Positions 1 to 37,352 of a stretch of 64,000 nt of DNA are shown here, piece after piece. The translations under genes and the position numbers were made by a program. How positions within the stretch are numbered: the stretch's first letter is position 1; the number at the start of each line of letters is the position of its first letter. Source of the stretch: Seriola aureovittata (taxonomy: Eukaryota > Chordata > Actinopteri > Carangiformes > Carangidae); assembly GCF_021018895.1 (NCBI RefSeq), contig NC_079375.1, forward strand, positions 20,911,492 through 20,975,491, written 5' to 3'. Below the pieces are notes generated by a model. That model was not told the DNA's origin. It did not search any database and saw nothing but the letters and a program-made list of their open reading frames with translations.

Positions 1-154
1 TGTTTCCAGTCTTTATGCTAAGCTAATCTAGCCCGCTGCTGGCTCCAGCTTCATTTTTAGGTCAACATCACGACTGCTCTATCAACCTTCTCCTGTAACT
101 CTGTGCAAGAAAGCGAAAAAGTACATCTCCCAAAATGTTGAACTATTGCTTTAA
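1..154. mobile_element. TTAA-ended MITE family, copy cut by window edge
   Basis: Contains the family core 'gtctttatgctaagctaat' and the right terminus 'aatgttgaactattgcttta'. The left part lies outside the window. Confidence 0.6.
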
Positions 155-3100
155 CATCCTCTGGTAAAAATCATCCAGCACAGAAACAACATTTAGCTTG
201 GACAGACCTCAGACAAACTATTACTCAGTCTCTCTCTGGAGTCAAAACATCAGCAGTTATGCAAAACACAAAACCTGAAATTGGAAAATGTTAAAAAAAA
301 AAAAAAAAAACATTTCTTAATACAGCTTGGCTGGACCTGTTTCAGTAATGAAATTGAAAATAGAGCAAACATTTTAAAAACTGAATACAGCCTCCACATA
401 ATAATGGATATTATCTTGCACATTAAACTCAAGTTTTTTTCACTTAATAATGAGCCTGTAAATTACAACTCTATTTCTGTTACATATCGTGTTACATATG
501 AATTCATTAAATTCTGTCTAATATCCATTTAGATATTATGCAAGTGAAATGGGACCGTTCTGTTTACAAATGTCAAACCTTATCAAACTGCAGTTGCAAT
601 TTAATATTATCCAATTACATGAGAGAAACAGTGAGGAAAAAGTGTGAGCTATCTGAAAAAGTGGAACAATTAGTTCAGTATTTATTGTTAATCTCAGCCA
701 AGGCTTTGAATGTTTTCATCGATTGATACGGAATTCAGTTCATTGTAGATGTATGTACACATTCTGCAAAAACAGCAGTCAAGCATCATTGACTTCAAAT
801 GTTTTCCCACAGTTATGTCCCTAATGGCGCTGACCCCGTTGAGTTGACAATGAGGCAGCGACCTCACCACCACAGAGAGTGTTAGTGGAATCAAATGGGC
901 CAGTGAATTGCCAGCCCATCACACAATTATTTCCATTGTGTGGAGCTTGGTGGCCAGTAATCCTTGTGCCTTGGCCTGTAACATCTGGTGAGTGAGTGAA
1001 GTGTTCAGCGTGGAGCCAGCAGTGTCAGCACCCGCCTCCCATGTTCAGCCGGAGCAGCCGTCACTGCCCACTTCACTTCCAGAGGACTGGGCATCTTCAA
1101 TGCATCAATGACACCAGCCATCACAAGGGACGTGTAGCATGCCAAACCAATGATTCATTAGGACTCAATTAGCTGGGAGGCATGGGGCGCCCTGCCATAT
1201 GCCTCGAGGTTCTATGGCAATCTGTACCCGCTCCCTACTACTGTACTCTCAACTGTCTTTGGCACTGTACAATGTGTACGTGTACATGTGTGCTGCATCA
1301 GTGCTGTACGGTACCAGCACAGGGCCGCAGTCTTCTCAGAGCCGTCTTCTTTGTACTATTAAAACAAGTCAGTAGTAGAGATTTAGCAGCTCTGTGTCCA
1401 GCCACCCAGCTTCTGAGCTGGAAATGAGTCACAATGACCTTCAGCTCAACTCATCTTGCGCCAGTTGGCACCGTATGAAATACTCATCCATCTACTGAAG
1501 TATGAGGCTGTGGAACTCCAGATACTGTAAATCTTAGGAGGTAAGAAAGGCCCCCCGCTCAATATCGACTTGGCTTTGCTTGCCAAGAGGTGGCGTGTGC
1601 TGCCGACAAGATCTATCCGCCCTCAAATCTAGTTTGTCTTCTTATCTGTGCCAAGGTAAAGACCCCCTTCGCCCCGTCGTCTGTGCCCCCACAACCGCAT
1701 CTCGCGATTCCACAACCTGAAATTAATGGAATTAGATTTGAGCAGTGAACAGTCCTAAACGGAAGAAGGGCAATGAACACACCAAACTCCACTTATCTGA
1801 TGTGTTGCGATACGATGTGAAGTGGCGTATGCACACGCTGCCCATGCACTGCTGTCCATGCACGTCGGCTGGGATATCATATGTTTGCATTAATGATTGA
1901 CACCTCTGGGTTTTTAAAGGTCAACTCTTCTAATTTGATGTCAAAGTTGCCAGTGAGCTGTATGTTGCACTGACTCTCCTTTACCCTTAAAGCACCAGTG
2001 AAACGCCACGCAGGGAAACAGAATTGTCATTTTGAGACGGATTTGATCATTTAGATATTTGACTGAATTGTGAACAAGTGGCTTCGAGATCATGAGAGAT
2101 CTACAGAGGACCGCCGGCTTTCCCTTCCACACGTCCCTCTGCTGCATCGTTACATCAAGACTTGGAGGATGAGAGAGAAATTAATAAATTAGACCTCAAC
2201 TACACAGCTCTGACCTTTGGATATCACTATAGCCATTTACTAAGACCCACAAGCTGACAGGTCAAGTGTGCTTTTACAGTATATGATGGGATAGCTTATC
2301 TTGTCATCCCAAATCCTGTTTGACTGGATGAATTTATGTGCGAGTCATCAAAACATTTAACAGGAAGGGATTTGGATATAAAAGCACTCAAAATGACTTT
2401 TCATACACATTTGACCTATACCAAGAGACAAGTTACGCAGAGACGAGTTCAAAACCTTTTATTTTTTATTTCACTAGGCTTCTTAATTTTTTTTCCGTTT
2501 TCAAGATCAAACATCAATCAAACAAAATTTTACGCAAGGAATGAACTTTTAAACATATTATGGTATAATTAAATTAGACAAGATGCCAAGCTAATGAGAA
2601 GTCAAATGTCATTATACAGTATTCAGTTGCAAACCTCTATAGTGTTCATCATATAAAGGCGTTTTATCAATTATCTGTATTTGCGTAAACACATGCATTA
2701 ATGTAGAATTCATGCACATCCACTACATGTCAGTGAAGTTGTTATTAAGACAAAAAATGATAAAAATCATGAAGAAAATGGTTCAAACGAATAGATTCTG
2801 TTTACAATTTCATTTTAAGTGGCTTGTTTTGACTGAGTGACTCCAAGAAATGAAGAATCAGAGCATGCTTTTTTTGCAAATTAAAAAGCGTAACTTTTCA
2901 ATAAAGCCAGGAGCGCGAGAGGAGAGAGGAAATCGAGTCAGGTTGGAGCAGCTCTGCCCCAGTTGTAGGCACGTGCAGCCACCCAACTGCAGTCCTCCAG
3001 CATTTTCACCGCATTACCCAGAAACGCTACGTTCGTGTGACCCAATTTATCAGCCTCTCCTCCCCATTCATCTGCTCTCACAGATGCTCTACAGGAGGCT

Positions 3101-3236
3101 CCATAAGCAGCAGAGCATTCATCACCTCTGAGTGGTGAGGTCCTTCGGATTCATCCCGTTGGCCCCTTCTACAACCCTATTCCCCGCAGGCAGCACAGGA
3201 GCTCCATATGTGGCTGACGATTATAGTAGTGTGGCA

Positions 3237-3262
3237 GGCTGGCTGGCTGGCTGGCTGGCTGG
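3237..3262. repeat. (GGCT)n tetranucleotide repeat
   Basis: Six and a half tandem GGCT units. Confidence 0.9.
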
Positions 3263-6200
3263 CAGCAGCAAGGCACTACAGTAGCTGAGATGCATTTGTG
3301 CGTGCATGTGTGTGTGTTTGTGTTCTATAAAATATGTAATCAAATATAAGCTTAGCAAGGTTTTTCCTCCACTGACAGTCAATTTAAATATTGTATCTGC
3401 CACATCTCCTTACTGCAGTGCTTTTTCAACCCCCTGGAGGTAATTGAGATGTTTAGTTCAGCCTAGAGGAGCTATCAGGCTCAATTCTCATGTGATTTCA
3501 CATCCCCTGATTCATGTGTTTTTCTCTCACTGAGCACAGCGCATCCCCCCCTCCCGTTTCGATCATTTACAGTTTTGAGTAATCAAACATTAAATGACGG
3601 CAAAAGTTTATTCACTCCCACGCAAATGAAAAAAAACTCTCCTTAATGAAACTGGTCAGAAGAGGTGTCCATTTAACCTTATGGTGATTTTAGAGTAAGG
3701 TTTGCTTTTCGTCAACCTTCAGTGATAGAAAAGAGCCACTTGTCAGAGTAACACAATACAATTCAACGGCACCACAGACTACATCCTAAAATATGACCAT
3801 GAAGTTGAGTCTACACCTCTCTAATACAGTTTAAACAACAACTGAACATTATAACCTTCCTCAAGGTAGGATCTATTACGTGACTGTTGTGTGTGTGGCA
3901 AACAAACTGGTAAATTAAGTGTATAATGAATTGGATTAAGCCTGGAGGATGTCACTGTTACTACTAGATTCAACATGGAAGATGAGAAGAAGGCGGCAGG
4001 AAAGTTCATTATCTCACTGTAAAGATGTAGAAAAAGATAAATGATATGCAAAAAAAAAAAAAAAATCATATTGGGATTATTTTGGCAGATATTTTTGTTG
4101 GTATCAAACATGTTCCTTCGCGTCTTTTGCATCTCTGTAGCAACACAATGCTTCATTTATGGTCGGTTGTGACAAATTTTACCGTTTTTATCCAAACAAA
4201 ATTGCAGCTCCTTGGATTTGGATATTTCACTTGGTCATGTTGCGACTTCGATAGTATTTCAATTAATGGTTCAGCCCTAATAAATAGTATGAACAGATAC
4301 TGTAGAGCACTGCTGCCTTTGCTGAGATGGACCAAAGTCATCTCACCATAACCCTGTCTCCTGAAAACTAGTATCATACAGTGCTAATTGGAAAGCAACA
4401 AATATGTTTTTCGAGAGAAACACGACGACACCTAAATTACATTTTTGATCAATGTAATACAAGTTTTAATGAACAAATAAATTGAGTGAGTAATTACTGT
4501 ATTAAAGAATAAGCAACGTGCACATAACATACGCTGAAATAGTCCTATATTAAAACTAGAGGCCTTGAGGTTAATGATACAGGTGTCTCCTGAACAGCCT
4601 TATTATTTCAGTCTATTGCTGAACAGTGACCCTGCAGCCCTCAGGTCCCCTGAAGAAGAGCCCGGCCTTGTCCCTGAGTCATAAGCGGCTCTAAAGGGAG
4701 CTGACCCTTAGATTGACCTCCACTGAGGAAACCATACATTTCTGGATTTGGTTTGTTAATGCATCATTATTTTCCCTCATTTATTCATGTCATTAGAAAA
4801 ATGGGGACAGGAGCCTGTATTTATCTCCATGACTATCAAGTGCGCTATAGAATCTGGCATGTAAGGGACGTTGTAGGATGAACGTTTCACTCTTTATGGC
4901 TGATGACATTTGATTTTCCTGTGCATCTGCCCAGGTCGAGTAATTGCAGTTGTTCTAATTTGGAACTTTGTACCTTTTTTTTTAATTAAATAGCGCCCGC
5001 AGGTAACAGATCCTATATTTCTGCTGTGGAGCGCAGAGCGACAAGCATCTGGCGCAGCACCATCGGTCAGCATGACGTCTTGTGATGAGACCCTTTAGAT
5101 CACTTCTCATCAGAGCATCACAGTTGGAGACCACCCTGATGTTTTGCTCTAATCAGCCGTCAAGTGTCATATTCAGAAGGTTTCGCTCTGGCTCGTATCC
5201 GGCCTCCGCTTTGGGTTTATACAAAACAACGACAGACGACTGAAGAGGCAGCTCCTCGGAGAGACAAGAGCCCGCGCGGCTCGTGTGTGTTCGCGATCTG
5301 TGTGAGATCTTGACCTTGCGATGCCATTGTAATGAGAGGCAGTCGAATATTTCACTTATCATTAGCGGCATGATTAGCTGCCAATGGGCTGTGCCTGGCA
5401 TGGTTTAATCCTCCCAGTCTCCAGAGTACGATAACATATGAGATGACAACAGTTTCACACCCAGTTTCACACCTCCCGTGGTTCCATACGTCGCAGCAGC
5501 CTAATCACTCATGTGAGATTAATGAGAGACGTTGAGGTGTGGTGGGAGATTCACTAATTACACCCCCACATATTGTACTCTGCTCAGGGAATAGTATGTG
5601 TGTGTGGGTTGTGTAAGCTTCTTTTAAACTACAATTTTACAAGGTGCTTGTTACTTCACAGTGGGAGAAGTGAAGCTACAACTAAGGTGCACTCCAGAAA
5701 AAAGGAGAAATGTTAAAAGTACTTTGGGGAAATGATGGTATTTACAGTAGAGCTGCTGCAGAAACAAGAGGTGTAGTGCAATTTATATGAAAACATAATT
5801 CCTGCTTTGCTCCTCCAGCTGCCTTCAAGAAACTAGTAGTAGAGTTGTGAAGCAAACCAAATACTCCATCTGAGCTATCGCAGCAGAAAGTATTGGACAT
5901 GCTAACTTTCCTTCGTGTGTGATGTCAGATTCTCTCTCTTCTTGCCAGATGCCACAGTCTGAGAGAAAACCCAAATATGAGAGTCCTCATTGCAGAAGAG
6001 ACGACGTTTCCTAGATTGGAAATTCTGAATTGTGTAAAAAGTTGACAAAAAAATGAGCAAAGAAGAGGATCACTTTTTTACACAATGTACAAACAAGGTC
6101 AATCCTTAGGGACTGTAGAAAAATTATTATGGTTAATCAAGCAAACAAGTTCGCTATATAAAATTAAAATTTGGTTCCTCACAAAAATCAGCTGTTGTAG

Positions 6201-7971
6201 GTTTAAAAATTCAAAATGCTGGATTTCAAACTCTACATCTGTTAATGGAGCAATCATTTTCACAATATCTGCTAAACTGCAAATGATGTCAAACACAGAG
6301 CAATATGTTTACCACAGTCCTGTTTGATAAAAAAATCCTGCCCCTTTGTTTTTGAATCAGTAGCTACAAACCAAACAGTTACTACCATCATCAGTGAATA
6401 AATAAACCAGACACAGGCTGTAGCTCGATGCAGTTCACCAGGAGGCTGAACCAAGAGAAAAATCCTTTGGTAAGACAGCAAGAAAAATTCAAAAACCATC
6501 CATATATATACAATGCTTCCTCTTTTTTTCACCTTTATAAACCCCTCTCCTCTTGTAATAATTTTTATACAGTCCCTCAGTTTTACCTCAGTCAGTCTAA
6601 AATATGTCACAATGCTTTTTCATTTTCATTAAGTGAAACTACGCCCCGACACTGCATGTGGTGTGTCACACACGTGACAACATCAATAAGCCGGTGTAAC
6701 GGCAAGTAGAAAAACAAAAAGGTTTTGAGCTGCCTGTTAGGTGCTTCCCTTCAGCTTCATTAATGCTGTCTCGCAGACTGCAGGTAATGTTTTTGTGCTC
6801 AGCGGTTTTGATCATGGCAACTTTTATCTCAGCTACACTGGATCTTTGTTGTGTTTGATAGTCATGTTGCCAGTCCACAATGCTGCTGAATCAAATTTGT
6901 GTCTTTTAAGACATGAATACAGTCAGAACAACAGACTGTGGAACAGTTATTCACAGTCAAGTTTCATAAAGAGGCTGCTTGCGTATCTTAATTATATCCA
7001 TGACCCATGTGCAATTAAAGAGGACACCTTTTGGCTATTTATTTAGTTCAAAGAGAACACAAAGGGAGAAAAAAAAACCTAATTGTCTCATTAATTACTC
7101 TCTGCATGAAATAATGACCAAACCAAGGTATCCACTGTTCTTTTGTAACTCACAAAAGAAGGCAGGGGTGGGGGTGGCAGCAAAATAAAACATGCTTCAA
7201 CCTCTTTTCACAAATAGGCATTATGTTGGTCGAGAGGGAGACAAAGAGAAAGGAGGGCAGGGGAGAACAGGGGTGGGAGGGAGAGAAAAAAACATGATAG
7301 AGAAATGAAGATAGAATTGCAAGAGTTAAAAAGATAAAAAAATAAATAAAAAAAAAGGACCACAGAGATTAAAAATGATAAGTACAGAGCAAATCAAAAA
7401 GAGAGGAAAAAAAGACAGAAGGGAGAAAAGATTGGCTGTGAGGAAACATGGTGTTGATCCAGGCCTTCTGGAGCCTGCCCAGTTCCCTCTCCCACCGAAC
7501 GTGGTAAATAGCCTGTTTTAACACAGTGCTCAGACACTGAGACACAGCACAAACAACAAACCAAATCAACAGTGAATTAAAGAGTCGTCAGGGAAGCCAC
7601 AGAGCAACATCAGAGGAGTCGTTTTGGAGAGCCACATCCACCAATTAACTGTTCTGAGAGAGGTCCAGGAGTCTCGCACTGGTTTCCAGACCTGCCTTGT
7701 TTTGGTGGGTGGAATTAGATGAATAAAAGAGGAAACGTAGCTTATCTTGTTTTCATGCTATTGTTTACTGTCACCATAGGGAGCTAGTGACACTTTATTA
7801 GCCTGAATACGTCTGTCAGACAGGCAGCGGCAGCCTATGAAATGCAAACTTTCAAAATAAACCCCATTAATATTTGCATCTTGAGACCTCTACTGTGTGA
7901 GCGCGAGTGTATTTGTTCATTTATGTCATGTATCTCAGACTTGAAGAGACCCCCCACTCCTCCCATCACAT

Positions 7972-7991
7972 ACACACACACACACACACAC
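7972..7991. repeat. (AC)n microsatellite
   Basis: Ten AC units followed by a pyrimidine-rich stretch. Confidence 0.9.
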
Positions 7992-8790
7992 CCTCATCCC
8001 CCTCCTCGCTCTTCTTCCATCTAAATTGGGGCCAGTTATCCTGCAGCTGAGCTGGTAAAAATGATAATGCAGGAGCACTTCAGAGGGCAGCTCCTCACTG
8101 CCCTCTCGCTTGCCATGCCCGGCCATGCTGGAGCCACGCCTAACTGAGTGCACAGCTCCGAGGCCTTTACTGACATAAATCTGCACAGCAAAGCAACTGT
8201 GTGGCAACGCTTATTTAGTTTACCAGCTGTAGCTGCTGAACCTGAAGCAATGAGGCCTCTCTTTTCCCCCAGAAAGTAAATGAGAGCGCTTCAAATGCCC
8301 AAACTGAATTTTTTTTGTATGTATTTTCTTCCTCCCTCCTCCCCGCTTGCACACTTGACTGTTCCATCGGCAGAGGCCCTCCATCTTGTCAGAATGAGGT
8401 GAACTAATGGGCCGTGGCTGAACAGCCTGAGCTCAGAGGCTATCAGTTCCCCCTGGAAGGCCAGGAAGGCAGAGAAAGGAGAAGAAGAAAGGAGAGGTTC
8501 TTCTTTTCTTTGGCTACCATATTTCAGCTCTGCCTCAGATAAATCCTTGCAGAAATCAAAAGGAATGGTTTAGTTTGTAGCGCTATGTTAATACAGTGTA
8601 GTTGTCCCCGTTTCTTCTGCTTCTGTTTTATGTTAATGTTATTCACATTTGCACTTGATAAAAGAAAGCCTGGTAATTTGCCTGGTTTCATCACCAACCG
8701 CCATTAGGACGTCGTCTTTAGCCTTAATGCTCCTAAAATCCTTTGTTTTTTAGCCGAGCCTGCAGTGTAGCGCTGCCGACTGTGGTCCAG

Positions 8791-9845
8791 GCTGAAATAT
8801 CTCAACAGCTGTTTAATGGATTGCCATGAAATTTTGCATCGATGTTTTTGTTCATGAGAGGATGAATCCTACTGGACCTACTGGTCTCCAGAATTCTACC
8901 ACTGATCCCCAGACTTCCTTTACTATCACTATGAGGCTCATATTTGTGTTTTTTCCTGAGCTCAAAAGCTATTGGATGGATTGTCATGAACAGACATTCA
9001 TATTTCCATCAGGATGAATTGCGATAACTTTGGTGTTCGTTTAACTGGCCATCTGACACAGTGATCCCCAACCGTTTCCAACTCATGGACCACTTGAATA
9101 TCTCAAAAATATCAGCGGCACATATCCGACCCTATAACAGTAGGGAGGCCAAATAATGCGTTTTCAGAGCACTTTTATATTAATAATAACGATGGAACAT
9201 TAGTATTGAACTGAAAGCAAGTGAAGCTCAATTTTTCCATTTTGTTTGATGTGGGAGGTCACGTGTCGATTCACCATCTGTATCTTGACTTTCTTTTCTT
9301 TTAATTCTTCCTGTTGATAATCAAACAAAAAGCATAGGATGTGATGTGGTACCACATAGAGGTTCCGACCATTAGCATATCACAGTGATCCATCTTAATA
9401 CAATAAAATTATCTTTTTGAAGATCATTTAATTTTAAAAATATTTAAAAACATTATTTATATTTTCATTGTTTTTTTTTGATATATCTTCACCAAAGTAA
9501 TACTGCTTTGCAAATGGTTTGTCGGCACACTTGCGATAGCCTCGTGACCTGCCAGTGACCCCTGGCTCACAGGTTGGGAACTGCTGATCTAACACCCTCA
9601 GGTCAAAAGTTCAGTTTGTCCAAACTAATGCCAGTCTCATGAGCCTCAACTGCACTTAATGTTTAGTGCAATAGAGCAAACTAAGATGACAGTAACTATA
9701 ACACCAGCTAGTTAGCATTGTCAACATGCTCACTTTAGCATATTCATTATCTATATTTAGCTCAAAGCCTACGTATCGTCTTGTTATGGTATATTTGCAT
9801 ATTTTCCGTGTCTCTGTGGCCTTACAGCTTGCCATGACTGTGTGC
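8791..9845. repeat. Interspersed fish repeat with nested insertion
   Basis: The flanks carry wording typical of a repeat common in fish genomes: 'gaaatatctcaacagctgtt', 'ggattgccatgaaatttt', 'aggatgaattgcgataactt', then after the insertion 'aggtcaaaagttcagtttgt' and 'tagctcaaagcc'. The same phrases recur at 35985-36345. The boundaries are approximate. Confidence 0.6.
9059..9586. mobile_element. hAT-like non-autonomous element (MITE), 528 bp
   Basis: The left end CAGTGATCCCCAAC is the approximate inverse of the right end GTTGGGAACTGCTG, the CAGNG-type terminus of hAT elements. The element is bordered by ATCTGACA (9051-9058) and ATCTAACA (9587-9594), an 8-bp target duplication with one mismatch, as expected for hAT. 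There is no transposase reading frame. It splits the surrounding repeat. Confidence 0.75.
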
Positions 9846-12800
9846 AACATGATTAACCTGCTGAATCGTATGGTCAGAAATGTTAATAGATTCCAGCATT
9901 CCCCCAAAGAACCATATGCCATTCAATCACTAGCTAGTCAGAAATCTAATTAGTCCAACAAAAGCAAATTAACCTTATCTTAGATTCAAGGGCTATCAGC
10001 CACTTGTAAGGCCACATGAGACGACTTAATGTTGATTTTGAGGCTGCGATAAGAGCTGATGGAGAATTTAAAAAAGAAAAAGTCCAACCCCTGAAAAATA
10101 TAACATTTCACAACAACACAGATTAAAGGCATAGACAGGTTATAGCAGTAGCTGGTGGGCCCTCACTGCCATAGGTGACACAAGGTAACACAGCAGGACT
10201 ATTTAGAGGAGCTTTGCGAGGCGAGGTTGTGACAGTTGTGTCCCACTCCATAAGCTGGGGGGAATTTTGTAACAAAGATGACCAGCGCGAGGTGCCAAAG
10301 CCAGTCTGTCGAACAAACCTTCCACCGGCCCTGGGCCATGCCAGCCTTGGCCAGGAAGAGACGGAGATGGTCCGGGGCCTCCCCGCTCCTCAGCAGTCAC
10401 ATGCAAGCTGGAGAGCACAGACTGCGCCTTCCGTCGGGACCGCAGTGAATGGAGGTGTAATTGGCCATATCCAGTGATAGATGGCTGTTCAACCTTTGTT
10501 ACTCATCGGCAGAAGGATGCAGGACGCTTGTTTCACAATATGAGGTTGATTGTGCAGTCTATTAAACATCAGTCTCAGGAGGAAATGTTAGTTACTGCAA
10601 TGCTGGAGCTTAAAAGAATCTCAAGAATGATCTGATTGTAACACTGGTTCAGTGATTGCCCATTATATCTGCGAGACGGTAAACATGACTGAAAATCTGA
10701 TCACACTTAATGAATCATTTTCTTCAATTGAGAGCGAAAATACAATATAATTGTTGGAGATTACTGCCTTTTGTTTCCCTGTAATAAAAATCCAATTCTA
10801 AATTATAGTTTTTATTTTAAAGCAAGCAAGTTCCTTATTGTATTGTGCATGCATTAATTACATAATTATAAAGAACTGAAAGCAGTAACAATACTGTACA
10901 TGTGATTTTTAACTGGACTGCAACAGCAGGGGTCTATGAACGTGAATGTCACTGACTGAGTGAGTGACGAAGTTAGGGCATTGGTCACTGCTCTTTTAGC
11001 GCGAACAAGCCATGTTTCCAACTTTACGCCTTTGTCCTTAGATTTCTTTTCAGACGCGTTTTTAGTGCATTTTTTTCCAAAAGGCACATAAGAACAAATC
11101 TAGCGACTTTTTGGACAAACCTTTGCTACTTTCTTTAGAGGAAAATCATTAGTATTTCCCCACAAGTGCGAGGTCGGGCTTTCCCTCCACAGACTCACCT
11201 GTCTATGCTGACCGCACGGCAGCTGATGTAAATTAAGCTTCTAACTTTCTCTCTGGTTTATCATTTTACAAGTAAATATAACTGAAATCACGGCATACCC
11301 GTCGTCTTTAACTTATGTGTTTGCTGACTTTTGTAAGACGATGTTGTGGTTATAAAATCAAGATTTGAGGAGCAGCAGCTTGTGAGTGACTGCTGGTTAA
11401 CATGTAGTCTTAATGAGCGGGGTTTCAGCCACTATGTCATAATTGTTCCCTTGTCTGACGACATAAACAGAAAAACATGTAAATGAGAGCAGCTTTATTG
11501 GGAATTCGACTCTATTAAAATACTGTATCTGTGAGCACAGAGAGTAGGAGAGAAGCAAACAGATAAAGGGCTGAAACCAGCTGACACCAGGCAGAATGCA
11601 AATAGCCTACGACGCCCTCCAGCCACATATTAGGTTTTGACCTCGTCTTGTTGATTGTGATACCAATATATAATGTGTATGTAACGTGTGAGGAGTGTTT
11701 TGATTGACCTGTACTTCAGCACACTAAAGGTTAATAGACAGCTCTATGACAAACTGATCAAAACAGCACAGAAAGAATGGTTTCCCCTCATGAGAAGGAT
11801 TCAGATCACATCTCATCCCAATGCACTGAAGCCGTATGACAAGATATATGTACCTGCATATTGCCAAGGGGGTCTAGTTCACCTTGTGAATGTACACACT
11901 CACACTCCTCTCCTGAAAAATCAATGGCTTGCATGATTGATGTGCTTAATGTTAAGGAAGAGAGAGTTGCCATACATCAGGTTTTCTCACAGCATGCCTG
12001 TTTTTGTTCAATAATGCGGTTACAGGGTAAAGACTCAAGCAGGAAACAAACATCTCTAGAGATGATTTGTGATATTCAGACAGACAGAGACAAAGAGAGC
12101 GGCAGGTTGATGGAGGGAAATAAAGAAAGCCAAGCAGAAATGAAATTGACTTCCCTCAAGGAAGTTTTCCTTTGCACTTGAGAGAGGTAGTACTAAAATG
12201 AACAAATTAATAAGTAAAGGGTGGCTTTTGTTAAGGGCTTTTTGACATCCTCTAACAGTTGAGAGTAGCTAGAGAAACGAGTGATGCTCTTTAACTCTGA
12301 CCCAAATCATAAGAGACACTGGGAGCTGTTAAAACACGGAGCAGATTGGGGAGTCTGGGTGACCTAGATAGCATTGGTTTTGAAAAGCAGCCGTACATCA
12401 CATTAAATCGCTCTTCCGTCTAATACAATGAGGCATATCTCCCTCGTTGGTAATGAAAATTACATTCTGATAAGGTTCTTTGTGACATGGAAAATACCTC
12501 TGCCGTCGCTGACACTCTACAGCTCTGTCTGAGACATACTTATGGGGAGATTGCCCCTTTGCCTGGACCTGGGTGTCATTATCTGCCTCGTGAGCACACA
12601 TGTGGGGTGACACATGGTCTAGAGTCTAGACAGCCATGCACAAGGAGAACCGGAGGTGATGAGGTAACCGCACTGACCTGTTGTTCAAGGAAATGAAATG
12701 TGTCTTAACATCACAGCTCGTGAGAGTTGAAGGACTTGTCTGCAGGAAGGAGAGGAGGCAGATGCCGCTGTTTTATACATATATATGACTGCACAAAGCT

Positions 12801-14638
12801 CTGCATGCTGAAAAATGTCTCAATGAAATGTTTGTTTCACCTATATTACAAAAACAACAACATATTTTGTCACTTCCATGTAGTAATATCTATATTGATG
12901 TCTTTCCCCCAAAGGTTTGTGTAACGATATGAGACGGAACCACAGACTCATTAGTGCTTAATGTGAAGCGAATGTTAGAGGTGGTGCAATTGTATTCGAA
13001 GTGGAAAGATTCAAGTGTACGTAAACTTCACCCTGGGTGACGTGAACTGAGACGAAAGTGTGGGTGTGACTTGTTAAAATGTAGAAATTCATGGATAATA
13101 CAAAGTGGGAAGAAACTGGAAGAAGCTCATAGAAAGAACAGGGGTTTGTGATGAGGTCCGAGGTCAGACAAAAGGAGCTGTCACGCTAACACATGCACAA
13201 GCACACGCTACATACAAACACCGGTGATGTGTGCGCTGTGAGCCAGCTACAGGTAACGTCTGTTCACTCTGGATTTTGGCATTTTTAAGCAAAATAAACA
13301 GGGAGTGCAAAAACAGACCTGAGATTTCTTCTCTGTTTGTTTGTTTGTTTGTGTCTTAAATACATTTAAAAATAACATTATTTATCTACTCACTCTCATT
13401 ACAGACACTCACAATGTCATACAATGTCACACAGGATAATGTGTGCCCGGTGTTCGATGTGCAGCAGCTCTTTTCAGGCCATGGTAGGCTGAAGGCCTCT
13501 TTCTCCAACAATGGGCCGTCACCATGCCAACAGAAGCGGTGCCAGCCACTGTGCCAGTTTGGCATGGCCCCCATGTTAGCAGTAGATGTTTCAAGGGCAT
13601 TAAAGTACAATGTTGGGGGGGGGTTTAGTTTATAGACGGCTGCGCCAGGATTCCCACCACAGTTTGCTTTGAAACAGCCCGTCATTCATCGCTCTCTGCT
13701 ACTTCCCCTCCTCTCGTGCTGTTGGCTTGAGCTGGGAGCGTTAACAATCCATCTTCTGAAGATTTGCTTTGCATGCACAGAAGCACCGGTCATGCTTTAA
13801 TGTTCTATATTTACTCACAAGCACTACATAAAACAAGAGCGTCAAATATTTCGCCACAGGTCTCCTTCAAGGGTGGGCGCTGAACAGCAAGCGTCTTCTG
13901 CAGTCTCATTAAGGATTGATGATCCAGAAGAGATAATAACATCTTTGTTGATCTGTTAAATTGGTGCCTGCCATTCTGTATGTTAAATTAATGTTGTAAT
14001 GAGTGATCAAAGGGTATGTGTTTGTCATTTTAATTTTTAACCAACCTCCAGGGTAACATTAAATGTCATCCCTGTCTTCTTGCCTTGCAGCGCTCGGAGC
14101 AAGTGACTGTGATGGGCTGTCGGACTGCATCTGAAGTGCTCTACCAAAGAATAATATCCACTCCTGACCTACTGTGAAGAACAATATTTGATTCAATCAA
14201 TGTTGCAGTCTCCCCTGGGGGGAATTACACCTGAGCAATAGGTGGACCCTCAGAAAAGAGCAACACTGGACCATGTGATACTTGACCTTCACGGAGAGAA
14301 CTCAGGTACACTCCAGAAGATGTCAATTCTGATCTGAAGCTACTCTCGAGAGGATCGCCCAGTTCATAATTCAATCATCTTTTCATGTGTTGTCTAGCAA
14401 TACCCGGACACCATGGGCAAACAGTGAAGGAGCGTAGCTATCTATGCTGGATCTTCATTTATTGAGGAGTACCAGACGTCTCGCCATGGATTCGAAGGAG
14501 ATTTTCTCCACCAAAGAGCGACTGTGAGAAAAGACGGGACCGGGGGAATTGGACACTGGGAGTTGGGAGGATTAGCTAGTGTGCTGCTAACCCATGGTGG
14601 ATCCGCTGTGAGCAGGACAAGGGACTCAGCAGTGGAGG

Positions 14639-37352
<22,714 letters not shown>

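Larger units (their letters stand above)
1..14090. other. Non-coding DNA upstream of, or in 5' introns of, dab1
   Basis: No reading frame here has exon-like splice borders or recognisable protein similarity. Long stretches of balanced base composition with TAAT-type motifs (for example near 900-1130, 4640-5060 and 5290-5420) could be conserved non-coding elements, but this cannot be shown without alignment. Simple repeats and interspersed repeats are listed separately. Given the size of DAB1 genes, much of this is probably intron between 5'UTR exons. Confidence 0.5.
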
